The notes: a model not told the origin generated them from the letters alone. A stretch of DNA of 62,000 nucleotides from Symsagittifera roscoffensis (GCF_963678635.1 NC_087066.1:3286485-3348484), one strand, 5' to 3'. Shown: positions 1 through 11,990, counted from the stretch's first letter. Translations and numbers: made by a program.

Positions 1-2902
1 TAGCAGTGGACCGCTGGAGTTCATCCAACCCCCTGAATCCTTCACAAACGTCTTTGTCAGATCAAGGTCAAATAAACTTTTTTTTCAAGAGTTTATGCGC
101 GAAATCTCAAAATGAGATCCATCCACTAAGTTTATATTTTTATGACTCTTTGTTGTTGTTTTATTATTTCTTTTTATCTTGTCCTCTTCCTCGAGAGCTA
201 TTTTGAGTACAATATGTTGTTTTTTCAATATGCTCTTTATATAAGACCAATTAACTTGTCTCAGTTAAATTAGAAACATGTTTTATGTGTGGTATTGAAC
301 TGAAAAAACTAGTCACCGTTTATGAAACACTTTAAGCTGTATCTTTTCCATGAAGTGTTGTTCACATCTTTTTGACTGCAGTACACATTTTCAATTCAAA
401 ACCAGTGGAAAGAGAATTAAAGGCGGTTATTTTTTCAAATCGAATTCAAGTTATATCGAATGAGAAAAAGTCTTTTCACTGTAGTTTTCAAGAGATGAGG
501 CTGGTCTTCGACGAAAGACTTCAAAAAACAAAAAAGTCTTTGGTTGCTTTTCCTCTGTTTTTTTTTAAATTCGTAGGAGCTTTGAAAACATTGAACTCGT
601 AACTTTGGAGTTTTTTAAGAGTCATTGAACGTAGTTTTCAAATTGGTTTTTTCGCGGTTTGACTTACGTTTTTTTAATTTCAGTTCATTTTCTTGGTTAA
701 AAGAAAGGCACACTCGATTATCGAACGTCAAAAATCTAACAGTCACGATGAAAAACGTGATCAACGTCTAGTTTCGACTGTGGAATCATATTCTCAGATT
801 TCCCAGCGAAATCAAAAACGTAACTTATTCTCAAACTGGAATAATTTTTATCGAAAAAGTGTCTATCATAAGTACTTCTAGAAATCAAAGAGTTTTATGG
901 CTATTTTTTTTCTGCGAGTTTTGAAAATTGATATTTTTCAAAAAAAATCCAACTGTTTGCTGGCTATGTTTTGAGTTTAAAATTACCTAAAATTTTTTTC
1001 TGGCAGTAATATTGCCTCCTTTTCAATTTAGCACAGATCATTATGGGCACAAAATATCCAACTTTTCAATTGAATTTTGTGATATTACAACAATCAATAG
1101 ATTTTTCTGATGTTTGCACAAAAATGCTTGCTTAATAAAAGATATTAAATTTTGCATAGCATTTAGTAGTAAATTGTCCAGTCGAAACATGACATCATTA
1201 CCTGTTTTTATTTGTGATCATTATGTTCGGTTTTTCCTATGATCAAGCAAGCATTGTGTTCGACGTTGTCCTTAAGAAACTACCCTAAAAAATTTATTCA
1301 GGCAACGTAATAATCAGGAGTCAGGAACGTAATAAAGACTGTTATATTGGTCGTGATGATTATTAATCTTTTTTAGGAAAACTCTTAGGTTTGATTCAGG
1401 CTCAAATTTGATTTTTCAAGGTTTGACTTACAATTTCTTCTTGAACTCATTCCACTTCCTTTTTGGAATGGAAGGCAAACTCCATATAGATCAGCAAAAG
1501 TTTAAAGGTTACAAAGTCTGATTGACTTCTACTTGCGAAACTGTATTTCATTGTTCAGACTTCCCAGCGGATTAAAAATACGTATTGATTCAATTTTTTT
1601 AAATTTGAGTAGTTTGTCAGAAAAATTCGATCAAAAAAATTTTGGAAGTCGAAGAGCTTTAAAGCCAAAAATATATTTTTGAAACTCAAAATTTAAGGTT
1701 TTTTTTTTTTTCAAAAAAAGTCTTTTTTTTACATGCTTGCATTCATTGACTCTTTTCCAGCTGTCTTTTGACTATATTCAAAAAATTAACTTTTAAAGAC
1801 TTTGAAATTAAATATGTTCGTAAGTTTCGACAAATCAAAATTATCAAATATAAACTCATTTGATGTTTGTGAAAATCTCTCTCTCAAATCGTGAGGAGTT
1901 CAAGATTATTTATTTGCATTGAAAAACACTTTATAAATATCTCCAGATTTCTGAGCTGGCTTAACTCGCCACACATGCAACGCGCTAACGAAAATTTTTG
2001 AGCTCTAAATACTTCCCTTGGTTTTTTGTTCCTCAACTCCAATCCTAATATATTTTGATAAACGATCACAGGGAATTTTTTAGGTGTTAAAGAAAATTTT
2101 TTCATTATTTTAGACTTGGTGATGTTTTGTTTGTTTTTCTTTCAAGAAAAAGAAACAAAAAAATCTAATAATTACAGAAGTGTATTATTCATTTTGATGC
2201 ATTTTGGTTGCACTTAGGAAAGCGGACTCCGATAAAAAGTTGTGAGGTCGAGTTTTAGTATCAAATTTGGAACTTTATTTTTAGGTTCCACGCAGAACAA
2301 AAAATTAACTATTGGTCGAATTTTTTAAAATTGGGTCATTTTTCAGAAAAAGAGCAATTATAAGCAGTTGATGAAATTGAAAGAGCGTGTTAAAAAATGT
2401 TCAGAAATTTTCAATAATTTTTTTTCGGGTTAGATTTTAAAATAAGCTAAAGGCATATATTTCAGTCGGTTTAACAAGTTTGCGCCGAAATTTTTTAAAA
2501 ACATTTTAAATCAAATTTTGGGTATTTGAAAAACTTTTTATGCATGCATATTCCGTATTAAATTTCTATATTTTTTCGGATGAGTTAAATTGTCCAACCC
2601 ATGTTGGTTGCCTAACAAAATATTCTTTCTTAGTTTTAAAAACTTTCTAAAATAAAAAAAAGAAAAAGACGAGGATGACTCGCCTTTTAATACCGACAAG
2701 TCATTGTTATTTAGTCTTCTGACAAAAACGAATGATTTTCTAGTACAGACCATGATAATGTGGCCAGAAAACGTTCGAATTATTTTATAATTTTGAGCAA
2801 TTCAAAATTTATGTGGTAATAAAAAGTAATATATGCATGCGCATCAGAAATTAATGAGCTCTCACATGGACAACAATTCATTGTCTTCAATCATCATGAG
2901 TT
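1..2902. other. AT-rich non-coding stretch
   Basis: No gene can be supported here. The sequence is dominated by A and T runs. The segment around 690-900, which follows an acceptor-like TTTAATTTCAG at 674-684, has a diverged relative around 1440-1680; both contain a CAGA-TTCCCAGCG-like core. This suggests an old local duplication. Short open frames exist but show no recognisable domain. Confidence 0.5.
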
Positions 2903-3145
2903 TTGACTTATTGGTTATACTCATAGAGTAATTTCAGATAAGGTAAACCGTCTGATCGTCACGCTATCTTTTTTTCGGCCGGATAGATTCGTGCAACTTC
3001 TTAGTCTAATACCGATTTTAATCTTACTCTTATATCTCTTAGTCTCAATAGATCTAGTGTAAACTGGTTTATGTGAGTTAGTTCTTGGAGTTTATCCAGA
3101 ATGAGAACAACTGTATTCAAAATTTTATTCAAATTTTTCTGAAAT
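2903..3145 (+). repeat. dispersed repeat R243, copy 1
   Basis: This segment of about 243 bp recurs in the same orientation at 55424-55667 with scattered mismatches. Shared landmarks include TTGGTTATACTCATAGAGTA near the left end and GTGCAACTTCTTAGTCTAAT in the middle. At the second site it lies just downstream of a LINE endonuclease fragment, so it may be the 3' tail of a non-LTR retrotransposon, here 5'-truncated to its tail. That assignment is inferred from position only. Confidence 0.75.
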
Positions 3146-4240
3146 TGATTTGGTTCCTGGATTTTGTTTTATTTTTTAATCTCTAATTTTTTTCAAATAC
3201 ATGAAAAATGTAGAAAAAACGTTTCTTTCCCCGAGTTGAGGTAGTTGATTTGTGTTTCAGATTTCTTGACCAAAAAAAATGTTTCAACTTTCTTGGCCGG
3301 TTTTTGATATGATTCTCTTTTCTTGACTGTCTAGACGGAAATTTTTTACGAATTCATTTGTTCAACTCCACATAGAACTGTAAGTTTTCACTGTCTCCAA
3401 TTTATCGACTGTCAAAAAAATTTTATTTTCAATTTGACCCATACCAGACTTGTTTCTACCGTCGTGACTCTTAATGCGGCATATAAAGGTTATCTCGACT
3501 GTTTAGATCACAAAAATGGCGAGTTAAAAATCTAACTTTTGTTCTGGTAAAAAAACCGTCCGAGCTCAAGTGATTATTCACTTTCTTCGAAAGTCAGAAC
3601 AGCAAGGTTCTTCGTATCAGAAAAAAATTTTCATGTAGTTATTTATTAAGAGAAGTTGTGGATTTCATTTTTTTTTTCAGAAAAAAACGCAGAACAATTT
3701 TTTTTCAATTTTTGCCCGAGAAGCGCTAAATTAAACTTCCACAACTAGTTTTCTTCTTGTTAAAAACACTCGAATACAAAATTCATTCCAAATTTCAATG
3801 GTGAGAACAAAAACTAAAACACATCCGGAACGCAGGAACAAATTTTTGTTTTTGATTAATAATCACAAAATAACTAAGTTTTTTTGAACCAATACTACTA
3901 AATAACTATTAAATAAGAAGAAATTAATCATTTTTTTGAACCAATACAGGACAGGTTGATCTTTTTTGTTTTACCCTAAAAATTTGTGGCAAGAAAAAGA
4001 TTTCGTTGTTTGATTAAACTGAAAAACTTTTCTTCGTTTTTCCTCAAAAGGGTCTTTTTTTTTTGTTATTTACTTTTGAAAATTTTTTAAACGTTTTCTT
4101 ACAATTTTTTGCTTAAGTGTTTGGGGATTATCTGTTATTGTAGGCGCGCATCATGGAAGCAGGCAAAGATGGGTGAGGGTTGATCAGGAAACTGATGGGG
4201 AAAAGTACAAAATAAAGGGCCTTTTTTCTTTGCTTCCGGA
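3146..4240. other. AT-rich non-coding stretch
   Basis: I see no supportable gene. The stretch is rich in T and A runs and holds two near copies of a TTTTTTGAACCAATAC motif about 50 bp apart (near 3880 and 3935). Confidence 0.5.
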
Positions 4241-4248
4241 AAATTAGT

Positions 4249-4255
4249 TATAAAA
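4249..4255 (+). promoter_or_regulatory. possible TATA box
   Basis: TATAAAA lies 54 bp upstream of the ATG of the candidate gene at 4309. Spacing and sequence suit a core promoter, but such strings are common by chance in AT-rich DNA. Confidence 0.25.
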
Positions 4256-4308
4256 TTCTTTTTCCCGAAGCTGCATACCTTTGATAATGTTTTTTTTTAT
4301 TCTTAGCA

Positions 4309-5194
4309 ATGTTATTTTTTATTAATATTGTCAAAATTTGTTTTTTGAATGCTTGCATCTTGCTTCTTTTATACCCATTCCAGATACTAGTTAGAAAAGT
4401 TAATTTGGCTAATTACAACTCTCCCTTCTTCCTCTCCCCGGAAGAAACAATCGGAACTGCCTCTCTAGTACTGTTTCGGAATTTTTTAAAACCAATAGAG
4501 TCAAACCAATCTAGTCATAGGCAGCAATCACTGGTTTGCAGCACTTTGAAAGGGTCCAAAAATGTTAAGTCGAACGATGCAGTAATTTTTCCTTCTAATT
4601 TCAGCAAAATTGCCATGTATAAATCAATCAAACACGTTGGGATGATGAAGCAGTTGATGGTGTGGGCAGAACATGTACTAATCGAAAAAACCTGGCAGTT
4701 AGAAAAGGTAAGTTGACTTATATTACAACATCGGCTTGAGACGCAAAAGCAGAAGTATAAGTTGTTAGGCCAATATGATTTTATAATCGGCTACTGCGCT
4801 CATTGTAACAAATCAAAAATTTTTTGTTGTTCCAAATTTTGAAAAAAGAGACGAAACATGTGCTTGATGTGTTTCTTCTTCCAAACAAAAGTATAGTTTT
4901 TTTTATTTTAAAAGTAGAATTTAACAGTTTGGAACATTTTGATGTATCAGCTAAACAATAACATTTACTTTGCCTGCATCAATTTCTTGTAAATTCGTGG
5001 GGTTTTGAAAAAGTCAATTTGATTAAATTGGGTTTAGTAATAATTGGGCGCTTTATATTGCGTGTTGGCCAGTATTGTGGTGTTGAAGATATGATTTTGT
5101 ATTCTCAAAAAACTTTGTTTTCCAGGCAATGACTTTTTTAGTGTTTATTTTTGTATGCCCGTTTTCATTTATGTATCAAGTTGTTTTTCACTAA
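4309..5194 (+). CDS. possible two-exon small membrane or secreted protein
   Basis: Exon 1 (4309-4707) is an unusually long open frame for this AT-rich region, 133 codons. It ends in a good donor, AAAAG|GTAAGT, in phase 0. A T-rich acceptor TTTTCCAG precedes 5126, also in phase 0, and gives a short last exon (5126-5194) ending in TAA, for about 155 residues in all. Residues 7-29 are hydrophobic (signal peptide or membrane anchor), the middle is polar, and the last exon is again hydrophobic. A TATA-like box lies 54 bp upstream. An internal acceptor-like TTTCAG at about 4605 means part of exon 1 could instead be intron. No family recognised. It could be a chance open frame; transcript evidence would decide. 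Confidence 0.33.
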
Positions 5195-5990
5195 TCATGA
5201 AAAGCTACTACCGGAGAAAATAGTATATTATTGAAACATAAATAGGCGGTTGCAAACGGCGAACTTATTGATTTGAGTTTGATTTGTTAAATTTGATCTT
5301 TTAATTTGAAAGGAATGAAGATTAGTTTTTTCACGCCAAATTTGATTTTTTTTCGATGTGACTTTTACCCAAAACTAAATTCACAATCATTGGCTTAAAG
5401 AGAGAAATTGCGCTCTCGAATTGAAAAAGTGCAAACGGTGCAAAAACTTGACTGATTGTCAGATTAAAAATTTTTTTTCGAAATACAAAGAAGTTTATCG
5501 TGATCTTTTTCTTCAAATACTGAAAGTTGAAAAAAAAAATCAAAGAACCGAATATATACATTTTTACTTTTCTCGAGTGTTCAATGACTTTTTCCAGTTT
5601 TTCTGTTGTGCTATTGGCTTTGTTTGCTCTGTGAACTATCCCACTTATAGCTTCATTTAGGTTGTAGTGATACCATCTTATCCAGATCCGAGTTTTGTGT
5701 TTGCCTGCAACCCGATATGCAGCGTTGCAGAAAAACCGTACTTAATAAATGCAGGTATGCTACAAATCTGTTCTTTTTTGGTACCATATTCCAAATCTGT
5801 TGTACCAAGTTCAAAACTTCTACGTAAAGGGTTAGCACAGGAGTTTTACATTTTAATGTAAGTAGAAACAAGACTGCTCATAATTAGAGAAAACCTAGAA
5901 TAATCCGACTTCCCATAATCGTTCAAAAATAAATGATGGATAGTTTTGCTAAAAATGTTTCAAACAAAAGTTTTTTTTTCATCATTTTTT
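5195..5990. other. AT-rich stretch with a possible isolated exon
   Basis: No gene can be supported. An acceptor-like CTTCATTTAG before 5661 and a donor-like AAT|GTAAGT near 5856 bound an open segment with a few cysteines, but the opposite strand is open too. A fragment at about 5863-5885 (AACAAGACTGCTC) looks like the 3' end of an RC1 element in minus orientation. Confidence 0.3.
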
Positions 5991-5993
5991 TCC

Positions 5994-6013
5994 TACACAC
6001 ACACACACACACA
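5994..6013. repeat. (AC)n microsatellite
   Basis: A pure AC dinucleotide run of about 20 bp. Confidence 0.9.
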
Positions 6014-6031
6014 AAACCACTCACACAGCCA

Positions 6032-6630
6032 CTCAAAAAACAGTTAAGGTTTAAGGTAAATTTACACTAATTTAGGTACAACTTAGTTTATCTTTGATAC
6101 CTTAAAAATTTGCCTTAAATCATATTGAAAATTAAATGTGTCAGCCTTATGAAATATCTTAAAACCATTTATAAGTTAAACTAACCTTGAAAAGTAGGTA
6201 AACATTCAGGTATATTTATCTGAATTTTCCCCCTAAAAATGTATAAGTTAGGGTTATTTAACCTGAAGTGCTAAAGTAAAAAAAGTTTCAATTGAAGAGA
6301 ATTAAGGATATTTTGCCTGAACAATTCAGGTTAATTTACCTTAATTTTGTTACTTTTAGGCAAGAATATATTGATGTAAAAGTAAGTACAGGTAATTTTC
6401 CTACTTTTTTAAGGTAAATTTAGCCATAGAAAAAAAGTTATAAGGTATTATTTAAGGCTGATGCATCATAATTTTTAAGATGATTTAAGGTAAAATTTTA
6501 GGGTGTTTATAGATAAATTAAGGTGTACTGAAGGTAGTGCAAATTTGACTTATTTTTTAAGGTGTTTTAATGCAAATTTGCTTGAAATTTTAAGGCACCT
6601 TAAGGTATATTTTCTCGAATTGTTTTTGAG
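6032..6630. mobile_element. TTAAGGTAAATT-rich foldback-like element
   Basis: About 600 bp packed with the motif TTAAGGTAAATTT and its reverse complement AAATTTACCTTAA in many variants. The ends are inverted: CTCAAAAAACAGTT on the left against CTCAAAAACAATT read from the right end. This fits a MITE or foldback element with internal subrepeats. No clear target duplication and no coding capacity were seen. Confidence 0.5.
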
Positions 6631-7017
6631 CGCATTATAAAATCTGACACTTCGGAAAAACAAAATTGCTTCTATAAGTGCAACGCCTTGTAGTTTAACG
6701 CTGCTTATTGAGGTCTATGGAATAACTATTTTAAAAATTAAAAACTAATAGACGTTAAAAAAAATTCTTTTTCTATCTGTTTTTTTTTAACTTGTGGTTG
6801 AAAATTTCAGATTTTTACAGCAAAGTAATTAACTCAATGAGGTTGCTTGACATCATTTAGACCAACATCTGAGCCAGGTTAAACCACCGCTAACGTGATA
6901 AATCAGAGAATATAAGGCGCATTAATTGACCCCAATTGGCCATACTTACATTGACACATTTACTATATTTACATTTATATATATTTTTTGAAAAATAATT
7001 ACTGGTGAAATTATATT

Positions 7018-7447
7018 TAGTTCCGACTTTCAAAAAAAGTGAGGAATATATATGCTCGGGTGGTTTTTTTTATTATTCAGACCAATTTTACAAAACTTTT
7101 TTCCCTCGGAGGGTCGATCTCTTGATCTGCTTGGGCCCAGCCGCGTGTGCCTAACCCTATAGTAACCTGCCACGAGTCTGTCACTACTGCTCGTTTCAAA
7201 TAAGTTACACGCGTGGCAGGTTATTCCGCGCCACCAAATTGTCCTTAATTGAATTGTGACAGCTAAATGGTTTTATTATTTTCATGCACGTTCCAGACTC
7301 AAATTGTAACACTTAATTTTTGACATAATCGGTAATCGGCCTAAAACTCATAGTTTTGCCAATGTGTAACTTCCCAAAATTTATTCAAAACAATTAAAAG
7401 ACAGTTGGAACATTCAGGGCTTTGCCTTAATAGGAGAAATCTTGTTA
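7018..7447 (+). mobile_element. RC1 element, old diverged copy
   Basis: The start GTTCCGACTTTC and the end GTTGGAACATTCAGGGC...AATCTTGTT match the two termini of the RC1 family described at 29449-29983. The interior is strongly diverged, and the 5' hairpin has lost its second arm. A perfect 12-bp inverted repeat (7163-7174 and 7212-7223) lies inside. A further diverged minus-strand relative may occupy about 6655-7017. Confidence 0.55.
7163..7223. repeat. perfect 12-bp inverted repeat (hairpin)
   Basis: TAACCTGCCACG at 7163-7174 is followed 37 nt later by its exact reverse complement CGTGGCAGGTTA at 7212-7223. It is GC-rich against an AT-rich background. It does not fold as a tRNA as far as I can see. 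Confidence 0.7.
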
Positions 7448-7499
7448 AATTGGAGTCTGGTATGTCATTTTCTTTTTCAGATAGTAAAAAATCTCTTCT

Positions 7500-7592
7500 G
7501 AAACGCGGCAATTTGAAAAGCCGAATCTTGTCTGAAAAACTACACGAGCACAAAATTTCCATCCTTTCTGCAAACTTCGGAACAAAAGAGAC
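7500..7592 (-). mobile_element. RC1 element 5'-end fragment, diverged
   Basis: The order of motifs (AAAAGCCGAATCTTGTCTGA, then CGAGCACAAA, then CTTCGGAACAAAA) mirrors the 5' end of RC1 in minus orientation. The remainder of the element is not recognisable. Confidence 0.4.
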
Positions 7593-8111
7593 TCGTTAGA
7601 TTTTTAGTCGTGCTTATGAATTCAGTTCTTAAACAGGCTTGTAGAAAATGCTTGACTGAAGACTGTAAACAGATAAATCTATGATAAAATATAGATGCAC
7701 AAAGTAAAAGAAACAAATCAAACATTATACCCAACTCTAAGCGACAAAATTAACCTGAAAGCACTACAAATCTTGTAGAAACTAATGTTATGTGAAGGAT
7801 TCAAGAGTGTTGCAATTTTTTCAACTTTTTTTTCATGTTATTTCCTGGAGGTGTAACTGCAATAAGTTCCCTCCTTGAAACGCTTCCTGACATAATAGAA
7901 AGGAGCAAGCTTGCCAGTTGTGTAAACTACAAGTCACCAAAACTGCAACACCTCTAACGGAAAATTTTTGGTCTCTTCTAGAGCCCAAATCATTAGGCAG
8001 AACAAGCAGATCAAGGTTCACGGTGATTAAAAATTATAAGTTAACGTAGTCCATGGTGTAAGTTTTGGTGATTGAAATAGTAATTAAAAATCAGAAACAA
8101 ATTATACCCGA

Positions 8112-8190
8112 ATGTTGACTTTTGGAGTTCAAATGTAAAAAGATTTTTCCCCTGGAATAATTGTTAGTGAATTTCAAAAACTTCAAAGTT
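8112..8190 (+). mobile_element. RC1-related internal fragment
   Basis: The segment resembles the inside of the divergent RC1 copy at 33422-33868 (GGTTCAAATGTAAAATGATA-type sequence, then TTTCAAAGTTGC). Neither end is present. Confidence 0.35.
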
Positions 8191-8243
8191 GCGATTTAAG
8201 AAAATGCCAGTTTGACAAAAATCTGGAATTCATCCGCCTAGTT

Positions 8244-8877
8244 CCCGGGCTGAGGTGTTCGACTCATGATTCGACCGACACGTCGAACGGAGTCCGATTT
8301 TTATCGCAAACTAGACGGTCGAACAAACCCTATAGTCAAACACTAGAGTCCAGCTTAGAACGAACACATTCGAAGCCATTGTTTCTTTAATCAAGTCGGT
8401 CAAAACATAGCCAAATTGGGTCGAGTCGGTCAAAAAATAGCCATTTTTAAGCGAACCGGTCAAAACATAGCCATTTTTGGTTTGTTTGAGTGAAACGTAA
8501 GTCCAACAACTCAACCCGGGCTGCTCGAATCTACGATGCTCAAGTTTGTGGCATTTTCTATTATATTTTGCGGCTGCTCAGGCTGAGGTTTTTGACAGAT
8601 GATTTTTGACAGAAACAGTCAAATGATGTCCGAGTTTGGTTGTAGTTCAGGAAGCTTTGATTAATTCCTGGTAAAAGCAAAAAAAATTCCGGTAAGTCCG
8701 GTAAAGTCGAAGAAAGTCGAGCGAAGTCGAACAATGTCCGGTATATTCGAAAAAAGTCGAAAACAGACATCGTTCGACTCAAAAAATTGAAATCGGACAC
8801 CGTTCGACTGAAAAAGCCGAAAAGGGACATCGCTCGACCGTTTCGGTCGAATCATGAGTCGACCACCTCGGCCCGGG
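8244..8877. mobile_element. CCCGGG-ended inverted-repeat MITE with TCGAC-rich subrepeats
   Basis: A 634-bp element bounded by terminal inverted repeats of about 38 bp. The left end begins CCCGGGCTGAGGTGTTCGAC at 8244; the right end read inward from 8877 begins CCCGGGCCGAGGTGGTCGAC; both continue with TCATGATTCGACCG. The interior holds degenerate tandem units such as GGTCAAAACATAGCC (8398-8475) and TCGA-rich units (8690-8825). An internal CCCGGGCTG at about 8515 may mark a nested end. No coding capacity was seen. The TCGACC-rich units resemble the minisatellite at 45551-48660. I could not find a clean target-site duplication. Confidence 0.75.
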
Positions 8878-8880
8878 TTT

Positions 8881-9480
8881 GAAGCTCTTATTCATAATGC
8901 TGAAACTACAAGTCGCACCCCGAGTTATTTACGTGAGACGATTTATACCACACTAGATGTCTGGTGAAAATGGAAAAAAATGAAGTCAAGGTAATTGACC
9001 ATATTAGTTCACCAAATGCCTCAAATTTGTAGAAACATAAATATATATTGGCTATTAAGGGACGAAAATTTTTTTTTGAAATTATGCTACATCGATCAAA
9101 ACCATTTCAGACCACTTGAAGGAAGTCAAAATAATAGTGAAATCTTTTCATATCAGAGATTCTTAATTAGAAATTTGTCAATTTAGATATTTCTTGTATG
9201 AAAGGGTAGACAAAGATAGGCCTTGGCAAGTGATCGCCTATTTAAGCAGTACAATTAAAAAGTTCTGAGATTTAACCAAAAATACAAGCAATTTTGTTAC
9301 AGTTATAAAAAAAAATACAGTTATAAGATTGTTTTAAGTTGTCCTTAAAACCTATTGACTTATTCGATTTTTTTTCTATAAAAATTGATAAAATATCAAT
9401 AAATTAGACAAAACAGCAATTTTTGAGACGGGTTATTTTGCGATTACGCGTTAGTAGCCTTAGATTGTTTTCCCAAGTTA
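8881..9480. other. AT-rich non-coding stretch
   Basis: Nothing recognisable apart from low-complexity A/T sequence. Confidence 0.4.
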
Positions 9481-9489
9481 GTCAAGTTG

Positions 9490-9880
9490 GCAATTTTTAA
9501 ATTCCCGCAATTTTATGAAAACAATCACACGAGAAATTTTTTGGGCTCTTTTCCAGTCCCCCCCTTTTCAAGATACCTAGTTTTATGGTTGTTTTACGTG
9601 TTATTACGGCTGATTGCGTGATGTTACGCTGTAAAGTATGACGAACAAATCTGTTCACAGTTGTCGATTCGTTCACCACGCCAAATTTCATAGCATTATG
9701 ACAACGTTAAATAAGCTTTTCAAAGTTGAATTTAAAAGGGGGGAAACTGGAAAAGAGCCATTTTTTGAGCTCAAGTCATCACTATTTTTAGAGAGCAATG
9801 AAAATCCCGTTCAAAAATGGCCAGTTAAAAAGTCGAAAATTGTCTGAAGAACTGAATATACCGAGCACAAATACTCGCAC
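9490..9880 (-). mobile_element. RC1 remnant interrupted by an inverted-repeat insertion
   Basis: The outer parts resemble RC1 in minus orientation: AACAATCACACGAGAAATTT on the left, then GGCCAGTTAAAAAGTCGAAA and CCGAGCACAAAT on the right. Between them, 9541-9568 and 9736-9763 form near-perfect inverted arms (GGCTCTTTTCCAGT followed by a C-run, against a G-run followed by ACTGGAAAAGAGCC). A small foldback element may have inserted into an old RC1 copy. Confidence 0.5.
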
Positions 9881-11029
9881 AATTAAAAGAATTGAGTGTT
9901 CAATAAAAAGAATTGAGAATTAACAGCACAAAATTTGGAATGTGTTTCTCATCAGAAAAGCTCTTGTAAACTACCACTCGAAGCTAGTTTTTGGCGCCGC
10001 GTTTAGAAAGATTGTGGATTTTGACAATCTCAAAAGGTTGTCGTTAAGTAAAACCGAAGTAGGGACCCTTTGGAAAAACTTGCCGTCCCGAATAGAGCAG
10101 AACGGTGGTTGCCTGCAGTACACACGCGCCACCTCTAGACACGCCACTGAAATAAAGTGTCAAAACACGAGTCATTATAGTAGTGTAGCGACTTAATTTT
10201 TTGCTATAAAATAAACAGATTTCTTAACTTATAGGCGCTGGTGCGAGAAAAAAAAACTCATTTATTGTTTAGATTCAAAGGAAAAGCCTGTCAAAATCAG
10301 CTGGCCCCCTTCAACGACCACGTTAACAACTTCTACGCTAACTCAAATATCAACTCAGGGTAAGATAATCCGTCGGAAAAGTCGAACAATCCGTCGAACA
10401 ATTTTTGATTCCTTATGTGCGCTCATGGCCAGATCCAAATTTTAGGGTAAGTGGAAAAATGGAATAGTTTAAATAGTAGGGGGACCCTTTGGGTAGTCGG
10501 GGGGTCGAATCCTTGAGGGGAGCGGGAAAGAGATGAGGTTGGTCGCTTCGATCAGTGCAAAACCTGTCCAATGTAACTCACCTTCAAGTCAACTCACAAA
10601 AAAGATTCAATCATTTGCACAAATAGTTATTCAATCATTTGCAAGAATAGTTTCAGAAACAACTTACAATCAGATTTGAAATAATTCGACGTCTTTCAAA
10701 GCGCAAGATTTAAACCGAAAAAAAGTTTTCAATGGTGTTTTCTTGTCTGCAACATTTTGAACCTGCAGTTAAGATCTTGAAATTGATCGGTAGTCTAATT
10801 ATTTTCTGTTTATTCCTTGCTGACCATTAGGTTGCTCCAAATAATTTACTTTTCGCTTTTATTCATAGGAAATATCCTCAACCGATTGCCCGTTAATCGG
10901 TCCCCGTATAAAAAGCTGTTTGTAGACCACGAAAATTTAATTAGTTACTGGCCAAGTTTGATCTTTTAGGGTGGACTTGTAGGCATCTTGCGCTTTTCAA
11001 TTATGGTCGCAAAAAACAACAAGGAAACA
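9881..11029. other. non-coding stretch with G-rich patches
   Basis: No gene can be supported. An open frame at 9942-10196 has no recognisable domain. A G-rich patch lies at about 10478-10530. The rest is AT-rich. Confidence 0.4.
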
Positions 11030-11990
11030 AGGATAGCCGGTTACTGTGCAAGTAGCACAGAATGTCCCGACTACAGTCCTAAAAATACAAAAAAGTTTTT
11101 CAAATTAGTGTAGTTTTTTCTGCATGCTGTTATAAAAAGATCTGAGAGAAAAAAAAACTAAGGCATATTTCGGAGTCATATTAAAGAAAGTCAATTTTAA
11201 AACATTCTTTCAAGAAAAATGACTGGAAAAATGAATAAAAAAACTTTAAAAAAAATTTGAACAAAAAAATTCAAAAAAATTTTCATTTTTTTGCAGAAAT
11301 GCTTTGAATTTTCAAGTTTTTTCTATTTACCAACATTGCGCTGCAAATTCCAAAATTTACCTTTACTTGAGTAAAACAGAGGTTTCACGGCTTAAATTAA
11401 GCTTAAATATGCTACACGGTCACCTAATTAGCTCAAAATTAGACCAAAAATCAAATTTCAAACCGGTTTTTCTCGACATCGTGAAATGTTTAATGTCGTT
11501 CGAACCATGACTGGAAGGGCTTTATCATGATATATCACATATCCCAGTCTGATGGATTTTTGTGGTACAAGATTTTGCGTGAAAAACAAAAAAACTAAAA
11601 CAAACCCGAATACATGTTTCTCCCCATTTTTAATGGTCGGAACAAAAACAACTCCTGTCCCAAAATGGAATTTACATTTTAATTTTTCAGCAACATATAA
11701 AACTGCGTAATGATCGAGTTTTTCGAATTGGATGAAGTTCATAGAGAACATTTTGATAATTAATTTATGGAGATTATATATAAACATGCATATGTAATGC
11801 TTTACAGTCTTTACTTCAATTTGATGGGAAACAGCGTTGACTTCAGTTTTAAGGAACTTCGAAATCATTTTTTTGCTTTTAATTTATCAAAAAACAGTTG
11901 AAAAGCGAAGTGAAGTTTTACTTTTCAGGATTTCTCTCCGTGGCTTTTTCAGGTTTTCGTTTCCTTTTCAAAAAAACTTTCTGGAGTTTC
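11030..11990 (+). mobile_element. diverged LTR-like segment, copy 0
   Basis: This segment aligns, with many differences, to the first part of the LTR-like copy starting at about 12452. Both begin with AACAAGGATAGCCGGTTA and later share TTTTTCGAATTGGATGAAGT, ATATATAAACATGCATATGT and CAGTTGAAAAGCGAAGTGAA. It is the oldest looking of the four copies and is cut off before the LTR 3' end and primer site. Confidence 0.65.

Noticed and set aside
5661-5858. Possible isolated exon with several cysteines on the plus strand
   Set aside because: The splice sites are acceptable but the minus strand is equally open, no upstream or downstream partner exon in phase was found, and it shows no domain.
7100-7240. 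Possible tRNA or small structured RNA around the GC-rich inverted repeat
   Set aside because: The loop does not form D, anticodon and T arms, and no polymerase III A and B boxes were recognised.
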